This document shows positions 10,086-21,178 of a stretch of 64,000 nt of DNA, piece by piece. The stretch comes from Marinobacter similis (GTDB lineage: Bacteria > Pseudomonadota > Gammaproteobacteria > Pseudomonadales > Oleiphilaceae). The translations under genes and the position numbers were made by a program. The notes below the pieces were generated by a model. That model did no database searches. It had not been told where the DNA came from and was given only the letters and a program-made list of their open reading frames with translations. How positions within the stretch are numbered: position 1 is the stretch's first letter; each line of letters starts with the position of its first letter. The stretch lies in the NCBI RefSeq assembly GCF_000830985.1, contig NZ_CP007151.1:2542001-2606000 (forward strand), in the 5' to 3' direction.

Positions 10086-11102
10086 TTACTCCTCTCGAGT
10101 CTCCAAATACCGCTGCAACTGCTCCCGAAGCGCTTTCGGTAGCCGGGTAATGGTCAGAGCATCCTGGTCGCGGTCGTAGTACACAGCCTGGTTGACGAGG
10201 TCCGAGGAGAAAGAGACGCTCATGCCGCCGCCAGAGCCGGCGATGCGAACCAGCTTTTTCACCTTGCGGTGGTCCGGGTGAAGAACGCCGCTTTCCGGGA
10301 GTTCGGTGGTCTTGGAGGCAAACTCCTTGAACCGCTGTGGTTCGCTCTCGTCGAGATAGCCAGAAAGCGCCTCGATTTCGACCGGCTCGCCCAGTGCGTG
10401 CTGTTCCTTGCAGAACTCATACGCCTTGCTGCGAACCTCGCCGGCTTTTTCCGGCTCGGACGACTTCGCGAACGCCTCGACTGCGTCCAGGAAGGTCACG
10501 GTCTCTTTCTCAACATCCACCTGGTTAGTAAAGCCTGCCAGGCGGATAAACAACTCGCCGGGTTCACCGGTGCCGCGCCCGTGTACCAGCGTCAGGTAAT
10601 TTTCGGCGCTGTTGTCGCTGCGCCAGTCGTCCAGCTCGATCCGCACGGCGAGATTCAGGCGTGACAGGCTTAGCACGTCGGTGGCGTCTAAAGTCTGGTT
10701 GCCGTCGAAACGCAGGGCGCTGTCGCTCTCCAGAATCAGCAGGTAGACCACCTCTGAGTCTGCCAGTGCTTCGTGCACGATCATCAGATGGCCCTGGAAT
10801 TCCTCCTGGCAACCGTTCAGCAATTCCTGCCATTGGCCAAATAGCCGGTCGGTCATGGAGCCGAAGCTCTGTTTGTCCTCAAGGTAATCTTTCAGCCAGC
10901 TGCTGAATGGGCATTCGCCAATCTCGTCCGAGAAGCGGCCATACTTCTTGCCCGGCTTGCTGTTGAACAGCCGTTTCATCTGTTTGTGCAGGGACTCGTA
11001 GTCGCCGCCGGGCTCTGCAAATGCCTCTCCGGCCTGCAGGCGGGCGGGTTGCCCGGGCTGGTATTGACTGGCAAAAGCGGTGCGAAGGTGTCTGATAGCC
11101 AT
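10086..11102 (-). CDS. yejK: Nucleoid-associated protein YejK/NdpA
   Basis: A 338-residue member of the 37-kDa nucleoid-associated protein family, which binds DNA in the nucleoid and whose exact role is unknown. Characteristic stretches are LVHGRGTGEPGELFIRLAGF, the central EFCKEQHALGEPVEIEALSGY and the C-terminal SGGGMSVSFSSDLV and YDRDQDALTITRLP. I chose the ATG at 11102 (MAIRHLRTAF), preceded by GAGA; an upstream start at 11129 would overlap the cysN terminator hairpin. It is convergent with the accessory lipoprotein gene, with only 20 bp between their stops and no terminator visible there. Confidence 0.9.
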   Translation of the reverse strand: MAIRHLRTAFASQYQPGQPARLQAGEAFAEPGGDYESLHKQMKRLFNSKPGKKYGRFSDEIGECPFSSWLKDYLEDKQSFGSMTDRLFGQWQELLNGCQEEFQGHLMIVHEALADSEVVYLLILESDSALRFDGNQTLDATDVLSLSRLNLAVRIELDDWRSDNSAENYLTLVHGRGTGEPGELFIRLAGFTNQVDVEKETVTFLDAVEAFAKSSEPEKAGEVRSKAYEFCKEQHALGEPVEIEALSGYLDESEPQRFKEFASKTTELPESGVLHPDHRKVKKLVRIAGSGGGMSVSFSSDLVNQAVYYDRDQDALTITRLPKALREQLQRYLETREE

Positions 11103-11129
11103 GCTGGTATTCTCATGCTGCGCGTGCAA

Positions 11130-11167
11130 TAAAAAAGCCCCGGAGGCGACTCTGGCCTGCGGGGCTT
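11130..11167 (-). terminator. Rho-independent terminator of cysDN
   Basis: On the minus strand, just after the cysN stop, AAGCCCCGCAGGC pairs with GCCTCCGGGGCTT across a short loop and is followed by TTTTTTATT. This is a textbook intrinsic terminator. It lies immediately upstream of the yejK start, so yejK should have its own promoter or depend on readthrough. Confidence 0.85.
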
Positions 11168-11183
11168 GTGTGCTACCCGGGGG

Positions 11184-12842
11184 TCAGATTCGCTTGCTCC
11201 GGATCAACTGTTGAACCAGTTGGCCAACAGCGGCAGGAATTTCCTTGTCGCTGTCAGCGGAAACGGAGGCAGAGGCTACATCGGAACCGAGGTTGACCGC
11301 AACGGCGATCAGGCCGTGGGCGGACAGTAGCTGGGACGTCCGGCGACGATCATCGGCGTCACCTGCGTTGTCTTCGGTAACCACGACCGCGGTCTTGCCC
11401 TGATCGAAGAGCGCACGCTCTACGGCCAGTGCCAGTGCTGGCGCCTGTTTGCCACTGCATCCGATGATCGCCGGCTTCTGGGCAAGGCGACGCTCACGCT
11501 CCTCAATGCTGACCGGATCCAGTGACTCAACGCCGTCGGCCAGGCCGGCAACCATACCGGCACCAATGGTGACGTTGGTGAGTCGGTCGATCACGATGAA
11601 GCTGCCTGTGGCGTGGTTGCGTTGGTAAGCATCGAACGCGATGGGCTGGTTGAGGGTCAGCTCACACAGGCCGATTTCATTCAGCTGGAGGCTGGCCGGA
11701 TTGGCTTGTTGCTCAAGCGTGTTGACGTCGGTCTGGTGATGAATCTTCTTTACTGTGCCTGAAGTAAAGGTGGGGCCCAGCTTGATGTCGTAAAGCCGAC
11801 CGGTTTCCAGTGGGGTATCCGTCATCCAGACGATGTTGGCATTGAAGCGGTTGCCCACTTCCGGCTCGTCTTCCGGCTTGACCAGCATGTCGCCACGGCT
11901 GATGTCGATTTCGTCAGCCAGGGTCAGGGTGACAGCCTGATCAATGTAGGCTTCTTCGAGGTTGCCATCGAAGGTGACAATGTCTTTTACGGTGCTGGTC
12001 TTGCGAGACGGCAGCGCCATCACCTTGTCGCCCGGGCGAATAACGCCGGAGGCAATCGTGCCGCAGAAACCACGGAAGTTCAGGTTGGGGCGGGTCACGT
12101 ACTGAACCGGGAACCTGAAGTGCTCAAGATTCTTGTCCCGTGCAACCTCGACGGTCTCCAGGATTTCCATCAGCGGCTGGCCGGTAAACCAGGGCGTGTT
12201 CTCACTCTTGTTGACGACGTTGTCGCCTTCCAGAGCGGAAATCGGCACAAAGCGAATGTCTTTCAGGCCGAGCTTGGCGGCAAACGCCAGGTACTCATCC
12301 TTGATTTCGTTGAAGCGCTCTTCGCTGTAATCCACCAGGTCCATCTTGTTGATGGCGACAACGATGTGTCGGATGCCCTGGAGTGACGCAATAAACGAAT
12401 GGCGACGGGTCTGGGTCAGAACGCCTTGGCGGGCATCGATCATCAGGATGGCCAGCTGCGCCGTAGATGCACCTGTGGCCATGTTGCGGGTGTACTGCTC
12501 ATGGCCCGGCGTGTCGGCAATAATGAACTTGCGCTTGTCAGTAGAGAAGAAGCGGTAGGCCACATCAATGGTGATGCCCTGTTCACGCTCCGCCTGCAGG
12601 CCGTCTACCAGCAGGGCCAGGTCCAGCTTTTCGCCGGTGGTGCCCATCTTGGCGCTGTCGGTTTTCAGGCTCGCCATATGATCTTCGTAGATCATCTTGG
12701 TGTCGTGGAGCAGGCGGCCGATGAGGGTGCTCTTACCATCGTCAACACTGCCGCAGGTCAGTAGGCGCAGCAGTTCCTTGTTTTCATGTTGCTTCAGGTA
12801 GGCCTGAATATCTTCTGCAATCAGATCAGACTGGTGTGCCAT
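11184..12842 (-). CDS. cysN: Sulfate adenylyltransferase subunit 1 (CysN) with degenerate APS-kinase-like tail
   Basis: GTPase subunit of ATP sulfurylase, coupling GTP hydrolysis to APS formation with CysD. The GTP-binding motifs are clear: G1 [10 protein letters not shown]3 [11 protein letters not shown] and G4 NKMDLVD. Beta-barrel domains II and III follow, to about residue 450. At 552 residues it is about 75 longer than stand-alone CysN. The extra tail starts [20 protein letters not shown] and continues [19 protein letters not shown], which resembles CysC in a CysNC fusion. The kinase P-loop (GxxGxGKST) is eroded to GCSGKQAP, and no kinase signature is recognisable after it. I infer a vestigial, inactive APS-kinase domain. 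The start is ATG 12842, one base after the cysD stop. Confidence 0.93.
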   Translation of the reverse strand: MAHQSDLIAEDIQAYLKQHENKELLRLLTCGSVDDGKSTLIGRLLHDTKMIYEDHMASLKTDSAKMGTTGEKLDLALLVDGLQAEREQGITIDVAYRFFSTDKRKFIIADTPGHEQYTRNMATGASTAQLAILMIDARQGVLTQTRRHSFIASLQGIRHIVVAINKMDLVDYSEERFNEIKDEYLAFAAKLGLKDIRFVPISALEGDNVVNKSENTPWFTGQPLMEILETVEVARDKNLEHFRFPVQYVTRPNLNFRGFCGTIASGVIRPGDKVMALPSRKTSTVKDIVTFDGNLEEAYIDQAVTLTLADEIDISRGDMLVKPEDEPEVGNRFNANIVWMTDTPLETGRLYDIKLGPTFTSGTVKKIHHQTDVNTLEQQANPASLQLNEIGLCELTLNQPIAFDAYQRNHATGSFIVIDRLTNVTIGAGMVAGLADGVESLDPVSIEERERRLAQKPAIIGCSGKQAPALALAVERALFDQGKTAVVVTEDNAGDADDRRRTSQLLSAHGLIAVAVNLGSDVASASVSADSDKEIPAAVGQLVQQLIRSKRI

Positions 12843-12843
12843 C

Positions 12844-13751
12844 TTAGAAATACCCTTCCCGCTTTTTCTGTTCCATGGAGCCGGCTGAATCGTGGTCAAT
12901 GACCCGGCCCTGACGTTCTGAGCTGGTGGCCAGCAGCATCTCCTGAATAATCTCCGGCAGGGTGTCTGCCTCGGACTCGATGGCGCCGGTTAGCGGGTAG
13001 CAGCCCAGAGTTCGGAAGCGGACCGATTTCATCATCGGCTTCTCGCCTTCTTTCAGTGGCATGCGATCGTCATCCACCATGATCAGGGTGCCGTCGCGCT
13101 CAACCACAGGCGCTTGGCGGAATAGTACAGCGGAACGATCTCGATGTTCTCAAGGTAGATGTACTGCCAGATGTCCAGCTCCGTCCAGTTGGACAGCGGG
13201 AACACGCGAATGCTTTCGCCCTTGTTGATCTTGCCGTTGTAGATGTTCCAGAGTTCCGGGCGCTGGTTTTTCGGATCCCAGCGGTGGTACTCGTCCCGGA
13301 ACGAATAGACGCGTTCCTTGGCCCGGGATTTTTCCTCGTCCCGGCGTGCACCACCGAACGCAGCATCAAACTTGTACTTGTCCAGCGCCTGCTTCAGCGC
13401 CTGGGTCTTCATTACATCGGTATGCTTGGCACTGCCATGGGTGAACGGACCAATACCCTGCTTGATGCCGTCTTCATTCTTGTGAACGATCAGGTCCAGG
13501 CCGTATTCCTTCACCTTGCGGTCGCGGAAATCGATCATGTCCTTGAACTTCCACGTGGTGTCCACGTGCATCAGCGGGAACGGAGGCTTGCCGGGGTAGA
13601 ACGCTTTGCGGGCAAGATGCAGCATCACGGCAGAATCCTTGCCGATGGAGTAGAGCATGACCGGGTTGTCGAACTCGGCTGCCACTTCCCGGATGATGTG
13701 GATGCTTTCCGCTTCCAGCTGTTTCAGGTGCGTGAGGTTGTATGTGGTCAT
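12844..13751 (-). CDS. cysD: Sulfate adenylyltransferase subunit 2 (frameshifted)
   Basis: Catalytic ATP-sulfurylase subunit of the PP-loop family, which makes APS from sulfate and ATP in assimilatory sulfate reduction. The PP-loop variant [10 protein letters not shown] is present, as are [15 protein letters not shown] and [16 protein letters not shown]. The frame breaks near 13108, inside the motif that should read [20 protein letters not shown]. One added G (CTGTGG to CTGGTGG) restores it, giving 302 residues, the standard length. It is first in the cysD-cysN operon. Confidence 0.94.
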
Positions 13752-13804
13752 GGTATTCCGATGCCGCGATGCGGACCCTGTTGGCTGTGCAAATTTGACC
13801 TGAA

Positions 13805-13810
13805 ATGATA
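13805..13810 (-). promoter_or_regulatory. Possible -10 box of cysDN
   Basis: TATCAT on the minus strand, 54 nt upstream of cysD, with no good -35. This is what an activator-dependent (for example CysB-controlled) promoter would look like, but no CysB site can be assigned by eye. The remaining 13811-13919 region is AT-rich with no other recognisable feature. Confidence 0.25.
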
Positions 13811-13919
13811 CCAGAACGGGCGAGGGTATAAGAAGCGTCCCAACTAGAGTTTGGGGTTATAATAATATAGCGGCAAGGATGATGTTCTGGGCGTGAGAGC
13901 TCCGCTGCAGGGCCTGGTG

Positions 13920-14330
13920 TCAGGCCTTGTTGCAGGAGTCAGCCAACAGCTTGGCGACGTACTGATCCACGTATTCAAAGCCGTTGTTTTCAAAGTCGGA
14001 GAATTGGATGCCAAGCTGGAATTCGTTCCTGGCGATCCTGCGCATATGCACAATATGGCCTTCAGCAATAATCGAGACGGGCTGTTTGGTAATCACTGGC
14101 ACGGAAAACCGAGTCTTTACAGAGATCCAGTTGCCAGGGGCAGGGTTTTGCTGATCAGGAATCAAAGATTTTACGGCTTCCTGATTGCAGGAAATCATGA
14201 CGCCTGTGCGCGAAAGGTTGGCAACGGAGCAGGTCAGGCAACAGCCATCGGGTCTTTCAACGGTGATTTCGGTCGAGACATCAACACGCTGTTGGTTGCG
14301 TAGATTTGTTTTTATGGCAGCTGGTTTCAT
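13920..14330 (-). CDS. PilZ-domain protein
   Basis: Small single-domain PilZ protein of 136 residues, a likely cyclic-di-GMP receptor. The two binding motifs are visible: RNQQR near the N-terminus (RxxxR) and NLSRTG about 30 residues later ((D/N)xSxxG). C-terminal strands such as FQLGIQFSDFENNG complete the barrel. The start is uncertain: the ATG at 14330 (MKPAAIKTN) has no clear ribosome binding site, while a TTG at 14378 would add 16 residues and has GGAAGGG 4 nt upstream. It sits alone between cysDN and gatB, so nothing in the context indicates which process it controls. Confidence 0.82.
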   Translation of the reverse strand: MKPAAIKTNLRNQQRVDVSTEITVERPDGCCLTCSVANLSRTGVMISCNQEAVKSLIPDQQNPAPGNWISVKTRFSVPVITKQPVSIIAEGHIVHMRRIARNEFQLGIQFSDFENNGFEYVDQYVAKLLADSCNKA

Positions 14331-14523
14331 GGTCACTAGTCCGATGTAACGGGTTTCCAGATCGGCTGCTTTTCCCAAAAATCCCTTCCAGAAAAAACAC
14401 TTAAACTTGGAAAAGTTTAATTGTTTACTTTGTGGTCAGCAAGAAGCGTGTCGTTGTTTGTGGCAGATTTGTTGCGGTTTTTGAGCGGGTCATCAAAACA
14501 TGCGCGGCGGGCGAGGGAGATTT

Positions 14524-14558
14524 GGTCCGAGGAAGATCGCGGCGATCTGCCCCGGACC
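14524..14558. terminator. Hairpin downstream of gatB
   Basis: GGTCCG and CGGACC bracket a perfect inner hairpin (AGATCG, loop CGG, CGATCT), 14 nt past the gatB stop. No T-run follows on either strand, so it may be a weak or Rho-assisted terminator. The rest of 14379-14523 is AT-rich spacer with no gene. Confidence 0.4.
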
Positions 14559-14571
14559 ATAGCGAAAGTCT

Positions 14572-16023
14572 TCAGCCTCCGAGCTTTTTCACCAGGATCT
14601 CATTGAACAGCTTGGGGTTTCCCTGTCCTTTTGAGGCCTTCATCAGCGGCCCCATGAAGCCACCGAGCATCTTCTTGCGCTTCTTCGGATCGTCCTCGTT
14701 CTGGTACTGAGCGACTTGATCCGGCATGCCGGCAAGAATCTCGTCGACCATCTTTTCCAATTCGCCGGTGTCGGAAACCTGCTTCAGGCCCTGGGCGTCG
14801 ATGATGGCGTCCACGTTGTCGCTCTCGCCACTCCAGAGAATTTCAAACACCTTCTTCGCGCCGGAGGAAGATACGGTGTTGTCGGCAATCCGGACAATGA
14901 GGTCGCCGAGTTGCGCACCGGTGATGGGCGATTCGGCCACGGTCTTTTCCTCTGCGTTCAGGCGTGCGGAAAACTCGCCCTGAATCCAGTTGGCTGTGAG
15001 CTTGGCGTCTTTGCCGTGGCTGACCGCTTCCTCGAAGAATGCGGACAGCTTTGCATCGCCGCTCAGCAGGCCGGCATCGTAATCGTTCAGGCCGTACTGT
15101 TCCTTAAAGCGGGCTTTGCGGGCGTCTGGCAATTCTGGCAGGCGGCTGCGCGCGTGCTCGATAAAGGCATCGTCGATCTCGACCGGAAGCAGGTCCGGGC
15201 AGGGGAAGTAACGGTAGTCGTTGGCTTCCTCCTTGGTGCGCATGGAGCGGGATTCGTCCCGGTCGCCGTTGTACAGGCGCGTTTCCTGCACGATCACGCC
15301 GCCGTCTTCCAGGATGTCCATCTGCCGCTCGACTTCGTGGGCGATGGCCTGCTCCATGAACCGGAACGAGTTCAGGTTCTTGGTTTCCGTACGGGTGCCC
15401 AGTGTGTCCGAGCCTTTCGGCTTCAGGGAAATGTTCACGTCAAAGCGCATGGAGCCCTGGGACATATCACCGTCGCAAATGCCCAGCGAGGTAACCAGGC
15501 TGTGCAGCTTTTTCGCGAACGCCACGGCTTCTTCGGCGTTGTTCATGTCTGGCTCGGTGACCACTTCAATCAGAGGCGTGCCGGCCCGGTTCAGGTCCAC
15601 GCCGGTCATGCCATGGAAGTCTTCGTGCAGGGACTTGCCGGCATCTTCTTCCAGGTGGGCGTGGTGGATACGGACCCGCTTGGTCTCGCCGTTGGCCAGA
15701 TCGATATCTACATGGCCGGGGCCGACGATGGGGCGTTCCAGCTGAGTGGTCTGGTAACCCTTGGGCAGGTCCGGGTAGAAGTAGTTCTTGCGCTCAAACA
15801 CCGAGCGGCGTTCGATCTCGGCGTTTACCGCCAGGCCGAACATGACAGCGTAGCGGAAGGCTTGCTCGTTGGGCACGGGCAGGGTGCCCGGCATCGCCAG
15901 GTCGACCGCGTTGGCCTGGGTGTTGGGCTCAGCCCCGTAAGCGGTGCTGGAGCCGGAAAAAATCTTGGTCTGGGTCGCGAGCTGAACGTGAATTTCCAGC
16001 CCGATCACAATGTCCCATTGCAT
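14572..16023 (-). CDS. gatB: Asp-tRNA(Asn)/Glu-tRNA(Gln) amidotransferase subunit B
   Basis: Subunit B of the GatCAB amidotransferase, which binds mischarged Glu-tRNA-Gln or Asp-tRNA-Asn and activates the carboxylate with ATP. It has 483 residues. It starts [20 protein letters not shown], followed by [15 protein letters not shown], the [11 protein letters not shown] segment, [14 protein letters not shown] and [15 protein letters not shown]. The C-terminal YqeY-like tail ends in [19 protein letters not shown]. It is the last gene of gatC-gatA-gatB, with 23 bp between gatA and gatB. No anomalies were seen. Confidence 0.97.
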   Translation of the reverse strand: MQWDIVIGLEIHVQLATQTKIFSGSSTAYGAEPNTQANAVDLAMPGTLPVPNEQAFRYAVMFGLAVNAEIERRSVFERKNYFYPDLPKGYQTTQLERPIVGPGHVDIDLANGETKRVRIHHAHLEEDAGKSLHEDFHGMTGVDLNRAGTPLIEVVTEPDMNNAEEAVAFAKKLHSLVTSLGICDGDMSQGSMRFDVNISLKPKGSDTLGTRTETKNLNSFRFMEQAIAHEVERQMDILEDGGVIVQETRLYNGDRDESRSMRTKEEANDYRYFPCPDLLPVEIDDAFIEHARSRLPELPDARKARFKEQYGLNDYDAGLLSGDAKLSAFFEEAVSHGKDAKLTANWIQGEFSARLNAEEKTVAESPITGAQLGDLIVRIADNTVSSSGAKKVFEILWSGESDNVDAIIDAQGLKQVSDTGELEKMVDEILAGMPDQVAQYQNEDDPKKRKKMLGGFMGPLMKASKGQGNPKLFNEILVKKLGG

Positions 16024-16046
16024 GGCGTAACTCTCCTATCTCGGGC

Positions 16047-17504
16047 TTATTGCGGTTCACGCTGGTGCCAGTCGGTCACCTGCTGGAATTGATGGGCGGC
16101 GTTCAGAAGTCGCGCCTCGTCAAAGTAGTTGCCAATGATCTGCAGGCCAACCGGAAGTCCATCGACGAAACCGGCCGGTACTGACATCGCCGGTACGCCC
16201 GCCAGGTTCACGGCGATCGTGAAGATATCTTCCAGGTACATGGTCACCGGATCGCTGGTTTTCTCGCCCTGGGCGAAAGCCGGGGAGGGGGTGGTCGGGC
16301 TCATTAGCACGTCCACTTCCTTGAAGGCGTTGATGAAATCCTGCTGGATCAGTCGGCGTACCTTCTGGGCCTTGAGGTAATAAGCATCGAAGTAGCCGGC
16401 CGACAACGCGTAGGTGCCAACGAGGATTCGACGCTTAACCTCAGTGCCAAAGCCTTCGGCCCTAGTGCGGGTGTACAGATCCATCAGGTCTTTCGGATCT
16501 TCACAGCGGTAGCCGTAGCGGACCCCGTCGAAGCGCGACAGGTTGGCCGAAGCCTCAGCCGGGGCGATCACGTAGTAAGCGGCAATCGCCAGTTTGGCGT
16601 TGGGCAGGGACACCTCTTTAACCGTCGCGCCCAGCTTCTCGTATTCCTTGACCGCGGCACGGACCTGTTCTTCCATTGCCGGGCTGAGCTGGTCTGAGAA
16701 GTACTCCTTCGGCAAGCCGATACGGAGGCCTTTCAAAGGTTCGTTCAGGGTGGCGGTGTAGTCGGGCACGGCCCGGTCTACGGAAGTGGAGTCTTTCGGG
16801 TCAAAGCCCGCCATGATATTCAGCATCAGGGCGTTGTCTTCGGCCGTGCGCGCCATGGTGCCGCCCTGATCCAGGCTGGAAGCGAAGGCGATCATGCCGT
16901 ACCGGGATACGCGTCCGTAAGTCGGCTTCAGGCCGGTGATGCCGCACAATGCGGCCGGCTGGCGAATTGAGCCGCCGGTGTCGGTGGCAGTGGCTGCCGG
17001 CACCAGGCGCGCAGCAACGGCCGCTGCCGAACCGCCGGAAGAACCGCCGGGAACCCGCTTTTCACCTTTGCTCAGGCCCCAGGGGTTGGTGACCGGGCCG
17101 AAGTGGCTGGATTCGTTGGATGACCCCATGGCGAACTCGTCCATGTTGGTCTTGCCCAGACACACGGCGCCCGCCTTTCGGAAGTTCTCGGTAACGGTGG
17201 CGTTATACGGTGGTACAAAATTCTCCAGCATCCGGGAGCCGCAAGTGGTCCGCACGCCGTTGGTGCAGAAAATATCCTTGTGGGCGAACGGGATGCCAGT
17301 CCAGGGTGTGGCGTTGCCGGCGGCCCGTTGTTCGTCGGCGGCCTTGGCATCGGCCAGTGCCTGGTTTTCGGTCACGCTTATGAAGCTGTTGAATTGACCG
17401 TCTTGCTGCTTGATTCGGTCGAGGAACTGCTGTGCCAGCTCCACGCTTGATACCTTGCCGCTTTCCAGTTCGCGGGAAAGCTCGGCTACGGATTTGTTAT
17501 GCAT
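16047..17504 (-). CDS. gatA: Asp-tRNA(Asn)/Glu-tRNA(Gln) amidotransferase subunit A
   Basis: Glutaminase subunit of GatCAB, releasing ammonia from glutamine for transamidation. It has 485 residues. The amidase-signature triad is present: Lys in [13 protein letters not shown], cis-Ser and Ser in [18 protein letters not shown] and [15 protein letters not shown]. The C-terminal [19 protein letters not shown] is typical of GatA. It begins [20 protein letters not shown]. It is the middle gene of the gatCAB operon, with 29 bp to gatC. No anomalies were seen. Confidence 0.97.
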   Translation of the reverse strand: MHNKSVAELSRELESGKVSSVELAQQFLDRIKQQDGQFNSFISVTENQALADAKAADEQRAAGNATPWTGIPFAHKDIFCTNGVRTTCGSRMLENFVPPYNATVTENFRKAGAVCLGKTNMDEFAMGSSNESSHFGPVTNPWGLSKGEKRVPGGSSGGSAAAVAARLVPAATATDTGGSIRQPAALCGITGLKPTYGRVSRYGMIAFASSLDQGGTMARTAEDNALMLNIMAGFDPKDSTSVDRAVPDYTATLNEPLKGLRIGLPKEYFSDQLSPAMEEQVRAAVKEYEKLGATVKEVSLPNAKLAIAAYYVIAPAEASANLSRFDGVRYGYRCEDPKDLMDLYTRTRAEGFGTEVKRRILVGTYALSAGYFDAYYLKAQKVRRLIQQDFINAFKEVDVLMSPTTPSPAFAQGEKTSDPVTMYLEDIFTIAVNLAGVPAMSVPAGFVDGLPVGLQIIGNYFDEARLLNAAHQFQQVTDWHQREPQ

Positions 17505-17533
17505 GATGATTCCTGAATTCGCTGGTCGTCAGA

Positions 17534-17821
17534 TCACTCGATGACACGAGGCACGAGATAAAGGCCGTTCTCGGTGGCCGGGGCGATGGCCTGGAAGGCC
17601 TCCCGCTGATTGGTCTCGGTTACTTCGTCCGGGCGCAGGCGCTGAACGGCGTCCAGTGGGTGGGCCAGGGGCTCAACCGCGTCGGTGTCTGCCGCGCTAA
17701 GCTGGTCAACCAGATCCAGAATGTTGCCCAGATCGTTCTCAAGCGCTGAGACTTGCTCGTCGTCCACGCGAATGCGGGCGAGCACAGCAACTTTTTCAAT
17801 GTCCTCACGGGAAATGGTCAC
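17534..17821 (-). CDS. gatC: Asp-tRNA(Asn)/Glu-tRNA(Gln) amidotransferase subunit C
   Basis: Small GatCAB subunit (95 residues) that wraps around and stabilises GatA. The sequence ISREDIEKVAVLARIRVDDE is typical, followed by ILDLVDQLSAADTDAVEPLA and the C-terminal PATENGLYLVPRVIE. I chose a GTG start at 17821 because it gives the normal N-terminus and has GGGAG 7 nt upstream; an upstream ATG at 17857 would add 12 atypical residues. It is first in gatC-gatA-gatB and divergent from mreB. Confidence 0.93.
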   Translation of the reverse strand: MTISREDIEKVAVLARIRVDDEQVSALENDLGNILDLVDQLSAADTDAVEPLAHPLDAVQRLRPDEVTETNQREAFQAIAPATENGLYLVPRVIE

Positions 17822-19177
<1,356 letters not shown>

Positions 19178-19196
19178 GCCGTAGGGAGGATTTGCC

Positions 19197-20098
19197 ATTA
19201 AAACCATCTTCGTCCAGGGACCGGTTCCGGGCTTTAGACTCTTTCTTATTATTGTTCTGTCGGCAGCCCTTGTGGTTGCCGATGCCCGTTTTGATAAGCT
19301 CTCCTCCGTCCGCAGTACCATCGCCACCGGGCTCGCTCCCGTTTACTGGCTGGGCAATGCTCCCTCCGAGTTTGGTGATTGGTTCGCCGGCCTGTTTGAA
19401 AACAAAGAAGATCTGCAGCAGGAAAACGAAGACCTCAAGGCTCGCCTGCTCATCCTCGAGCGCAGGGCGCTGAAATACGCTGCGCTGGCGTCCGAAAACA
19501 ACGAACTCCGTCGACTGATGAATTCCTCCGAGGTGCTCGATGATCGAGTGATCGTTGGCGAGGTTGTCGGCGTTTCTCCTGATCCGTTCTCCCACGAAGT
19601 GATCATCAACAAAGGCCGCAGTGACGGCTTGCGGACTGGCCAGGCGGTGCTGGACGCCGAAGGCTGATGGGGCAGGTTGTGCAGACCAGTCAGATTACCT
19701 CCCGGGTGCTGTTGGTGTCAGATAGCAGCCACGCGGTGCCCGTTGAAGTGGTGCGCAATGGTTTGCGGGCCATCTTGCTCGGGACCGGTGACACCTCAAC
19801 CCTGGACCTGGTTCATGTGCCCGATACCGCCGATATTCGCGAAGGGGATCTGCTGGTCAGTTCCGGTCTGGGTGGGCGTTTTCCCCGAGGTTACCCGGTG
19901 GCTGAGGTCAGCCTGATCAATAAGGAACCCGGCGAGCCGTTTGTGTCTATTGAGGCGGTCCCGCGGGCCCAGCTGAATCAGAGTCGTCTGGTGTTGGTGG
20001 TGTTTCCGCCGGCAACCGCTGAGGTTGAGTCTGAAAACGTCGATACTGCTGTCGAGTCCGAGGCCGGCGCCGAAATGTCCGAAGAGGGGGAAGGCTGA
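19197..20098 (+). CDS. mreC: Rod shape-determining protein MreC (frameshifted; possible ATT start)
   Basis: Bitopic inner-membrane scaffold of the elongasome. The N-terminal segment FRLFLIIVLSAALVVADARF is the membrane helix. It is followed by a coiled coil (DLQQENEDLKARLLILERRA) and the periplasmic beta domains. The frame breaks near 19664, and one added C (GGCTGATGG to GGCCTGATGG) restores about 300 residues. The start is unclear: no ATG, GTG or TTG lies in frame upstream of the helix. The frame enters at ATT 19197 (ATT AAA ACC), 7 nt after a strong GGAGG. Either ATT is the true start or a base is missing near 19194. A stop-start overlap (TGATG) couples it to mreD. Confidence 0.88.
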
Positions 20099-20573
20099 TG
20101 CTGTCCGTAATCAGTTATCCGGTATTTGCCCTGTCGGTCGCAGTGGCGCTGGTTCTGAGTATTTCGCTTTTTCCGGTTGGCTGGTTCGAGTTCCGTCCAG
20201 AGTGGCTTGGGTTGGTGGTGTTCTATTGGACGTTCCGGGCTCCGGCTCAGTTCGGCATTTTCCTGGCCTGGATTCTGGGATTGCTGCTGGATGTGCTTGA
20301 GGCAACGCCGCTGGGTGTCAACGCGCTGGCCATGGGGCTGATCGCGTTTCTGGTGTTAACGATACATCAGCGTCTTCGGATGTACCGATGCCGCAGCAGT
20401 GCCTGATGGTGTTCCTGCTGTTGGGTATCAATCAGATGCTCGTGCATTTTATCAATCAGATGCTCGGCGCCGACGATGCCGGATTCAGCTACCTGTGGCC
20501 GGCCCTGACCAGCGCGCTTGCGTGGCCGGTATTCTGTGTACTTCTTGATAACATCAACCGTAAGTTGGGATAA
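20098..20573 (+). CDS. mreD: Rod shape-determining protein MreD (frameshifted)
   Basis: Small polytopic membrane protein of the elongasome, acting with MreC and RodA/PBP2. It is about 158 residues of almost continuous hydrophobic helices (FALSVAVALVLSISLFPVGW, FYWTFRAPAQFGIFLAWILG, LLDVLEATPLGVNALAMGL). The frame breaks near 20386, and one added C (TACCGATG to TACCCGATG) joins LRMY to PMPQQCLMVFLLL. Its ATG overlaps the mreC stop, and maf follows 2 bp after its stop. Confidence 0.92.
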
Positions 20574-20575
20574 GC

Positions 20576-21178
20576 ATGTCCACCATCATTCTCGCGTCGG
20601 CTTCCCCCAGACGATCCGAGCTGTTACGACAAATTGGCGTCACTTTTTCGGTGCAGCCAGCTGACGTTGACGAAACCCCTCTTCCGAATGAAACCGCTGA
20701 GCGCTACGTGAAGCGACTGGCCCGCGACAAGGCCCTGGCGGTCGCCGCGTCCTCGCCGGGTGCTATGGTGCTGGGCTCGGATACCTCGGTGGTGCTGGAT
20801 GGCGTCATCCTTGGCAAGCCGGCGGATGAGGAGGAGGCCGTTGCTACCCTTATGCGGTTGTCCGACGCCAGCCACCAGGTGATGACTGCGGTGGCGTTGG
20901 CCCAGGGGGAGCAGTGCGAGTGCCGGGTAGTGGTCACCGACGTGCAGTTCCGCAAGCTGTCACGGGCGGAGGTGAAAGCCTATGTTGCCAGCGGCGAACC
21001 CATGGACAAGGCGGGAAGCTATGGAATTCAGGGCCTTGGTGGTATTTTTGTCAGTGACCTGCGGGGCAGTTACAGTGCTGTAGTGGGTTTGCCTTTGCAG
21101 GAAACCGCCGCCTTGTTGGCGGATGCCGGTCATCCGGTCTGGGAAAACTGGCCAAACAGTCTGGAGAACCGTACATGA
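20576..21178 (+). CDS. maf: Maf-like nucleotide pyrophosphatase (dTTP/UTP type)
   Basis: House-cleaning nucleotide pyrophosphatase of 200 residues. It begins with the family signature IILASASPRRSELLRQIGV and has VDETPLPNETAERYVKRLAR, the metal-site region LGSDTSVVLDGVILGKP and the C-terminal DKAGSYGIQGLGGIFVSDL. The position directly after mreD and overlapping rng by 4 bp matches the E. coli yhdE-rng arrangement, which supports the dTTP/UTP pyrophosphatase subtype. No anomalies were seen. Confidence 0.94.
   Translation: MSTIILASASPRRSELLRQIGVTFSVQPADVDETPLPNETAERYVKRLARDKALAVAASSPGAMVLGSDTSVVLDGVILGKPADEEEAVATLMRLSDASHQVMTAVALAQGEQCECRVVVTDVQFRKLSRAEVKAYVASGEPMDKAGSYGIQGLGGIFVSDLRGSYSAVVGLPLQETAALLADAGHPVWENWPNSLENRT

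Noticed and set aside
14716..16092. Long plus-strand open frame (458 codons) opposite gatB
   Set aside because: It lies entirely antisense to an intact, highly conserved gatB and reads as low-complexity Val/Gly/His-rich sequence, the usual shadow of GC-rich codon bias.
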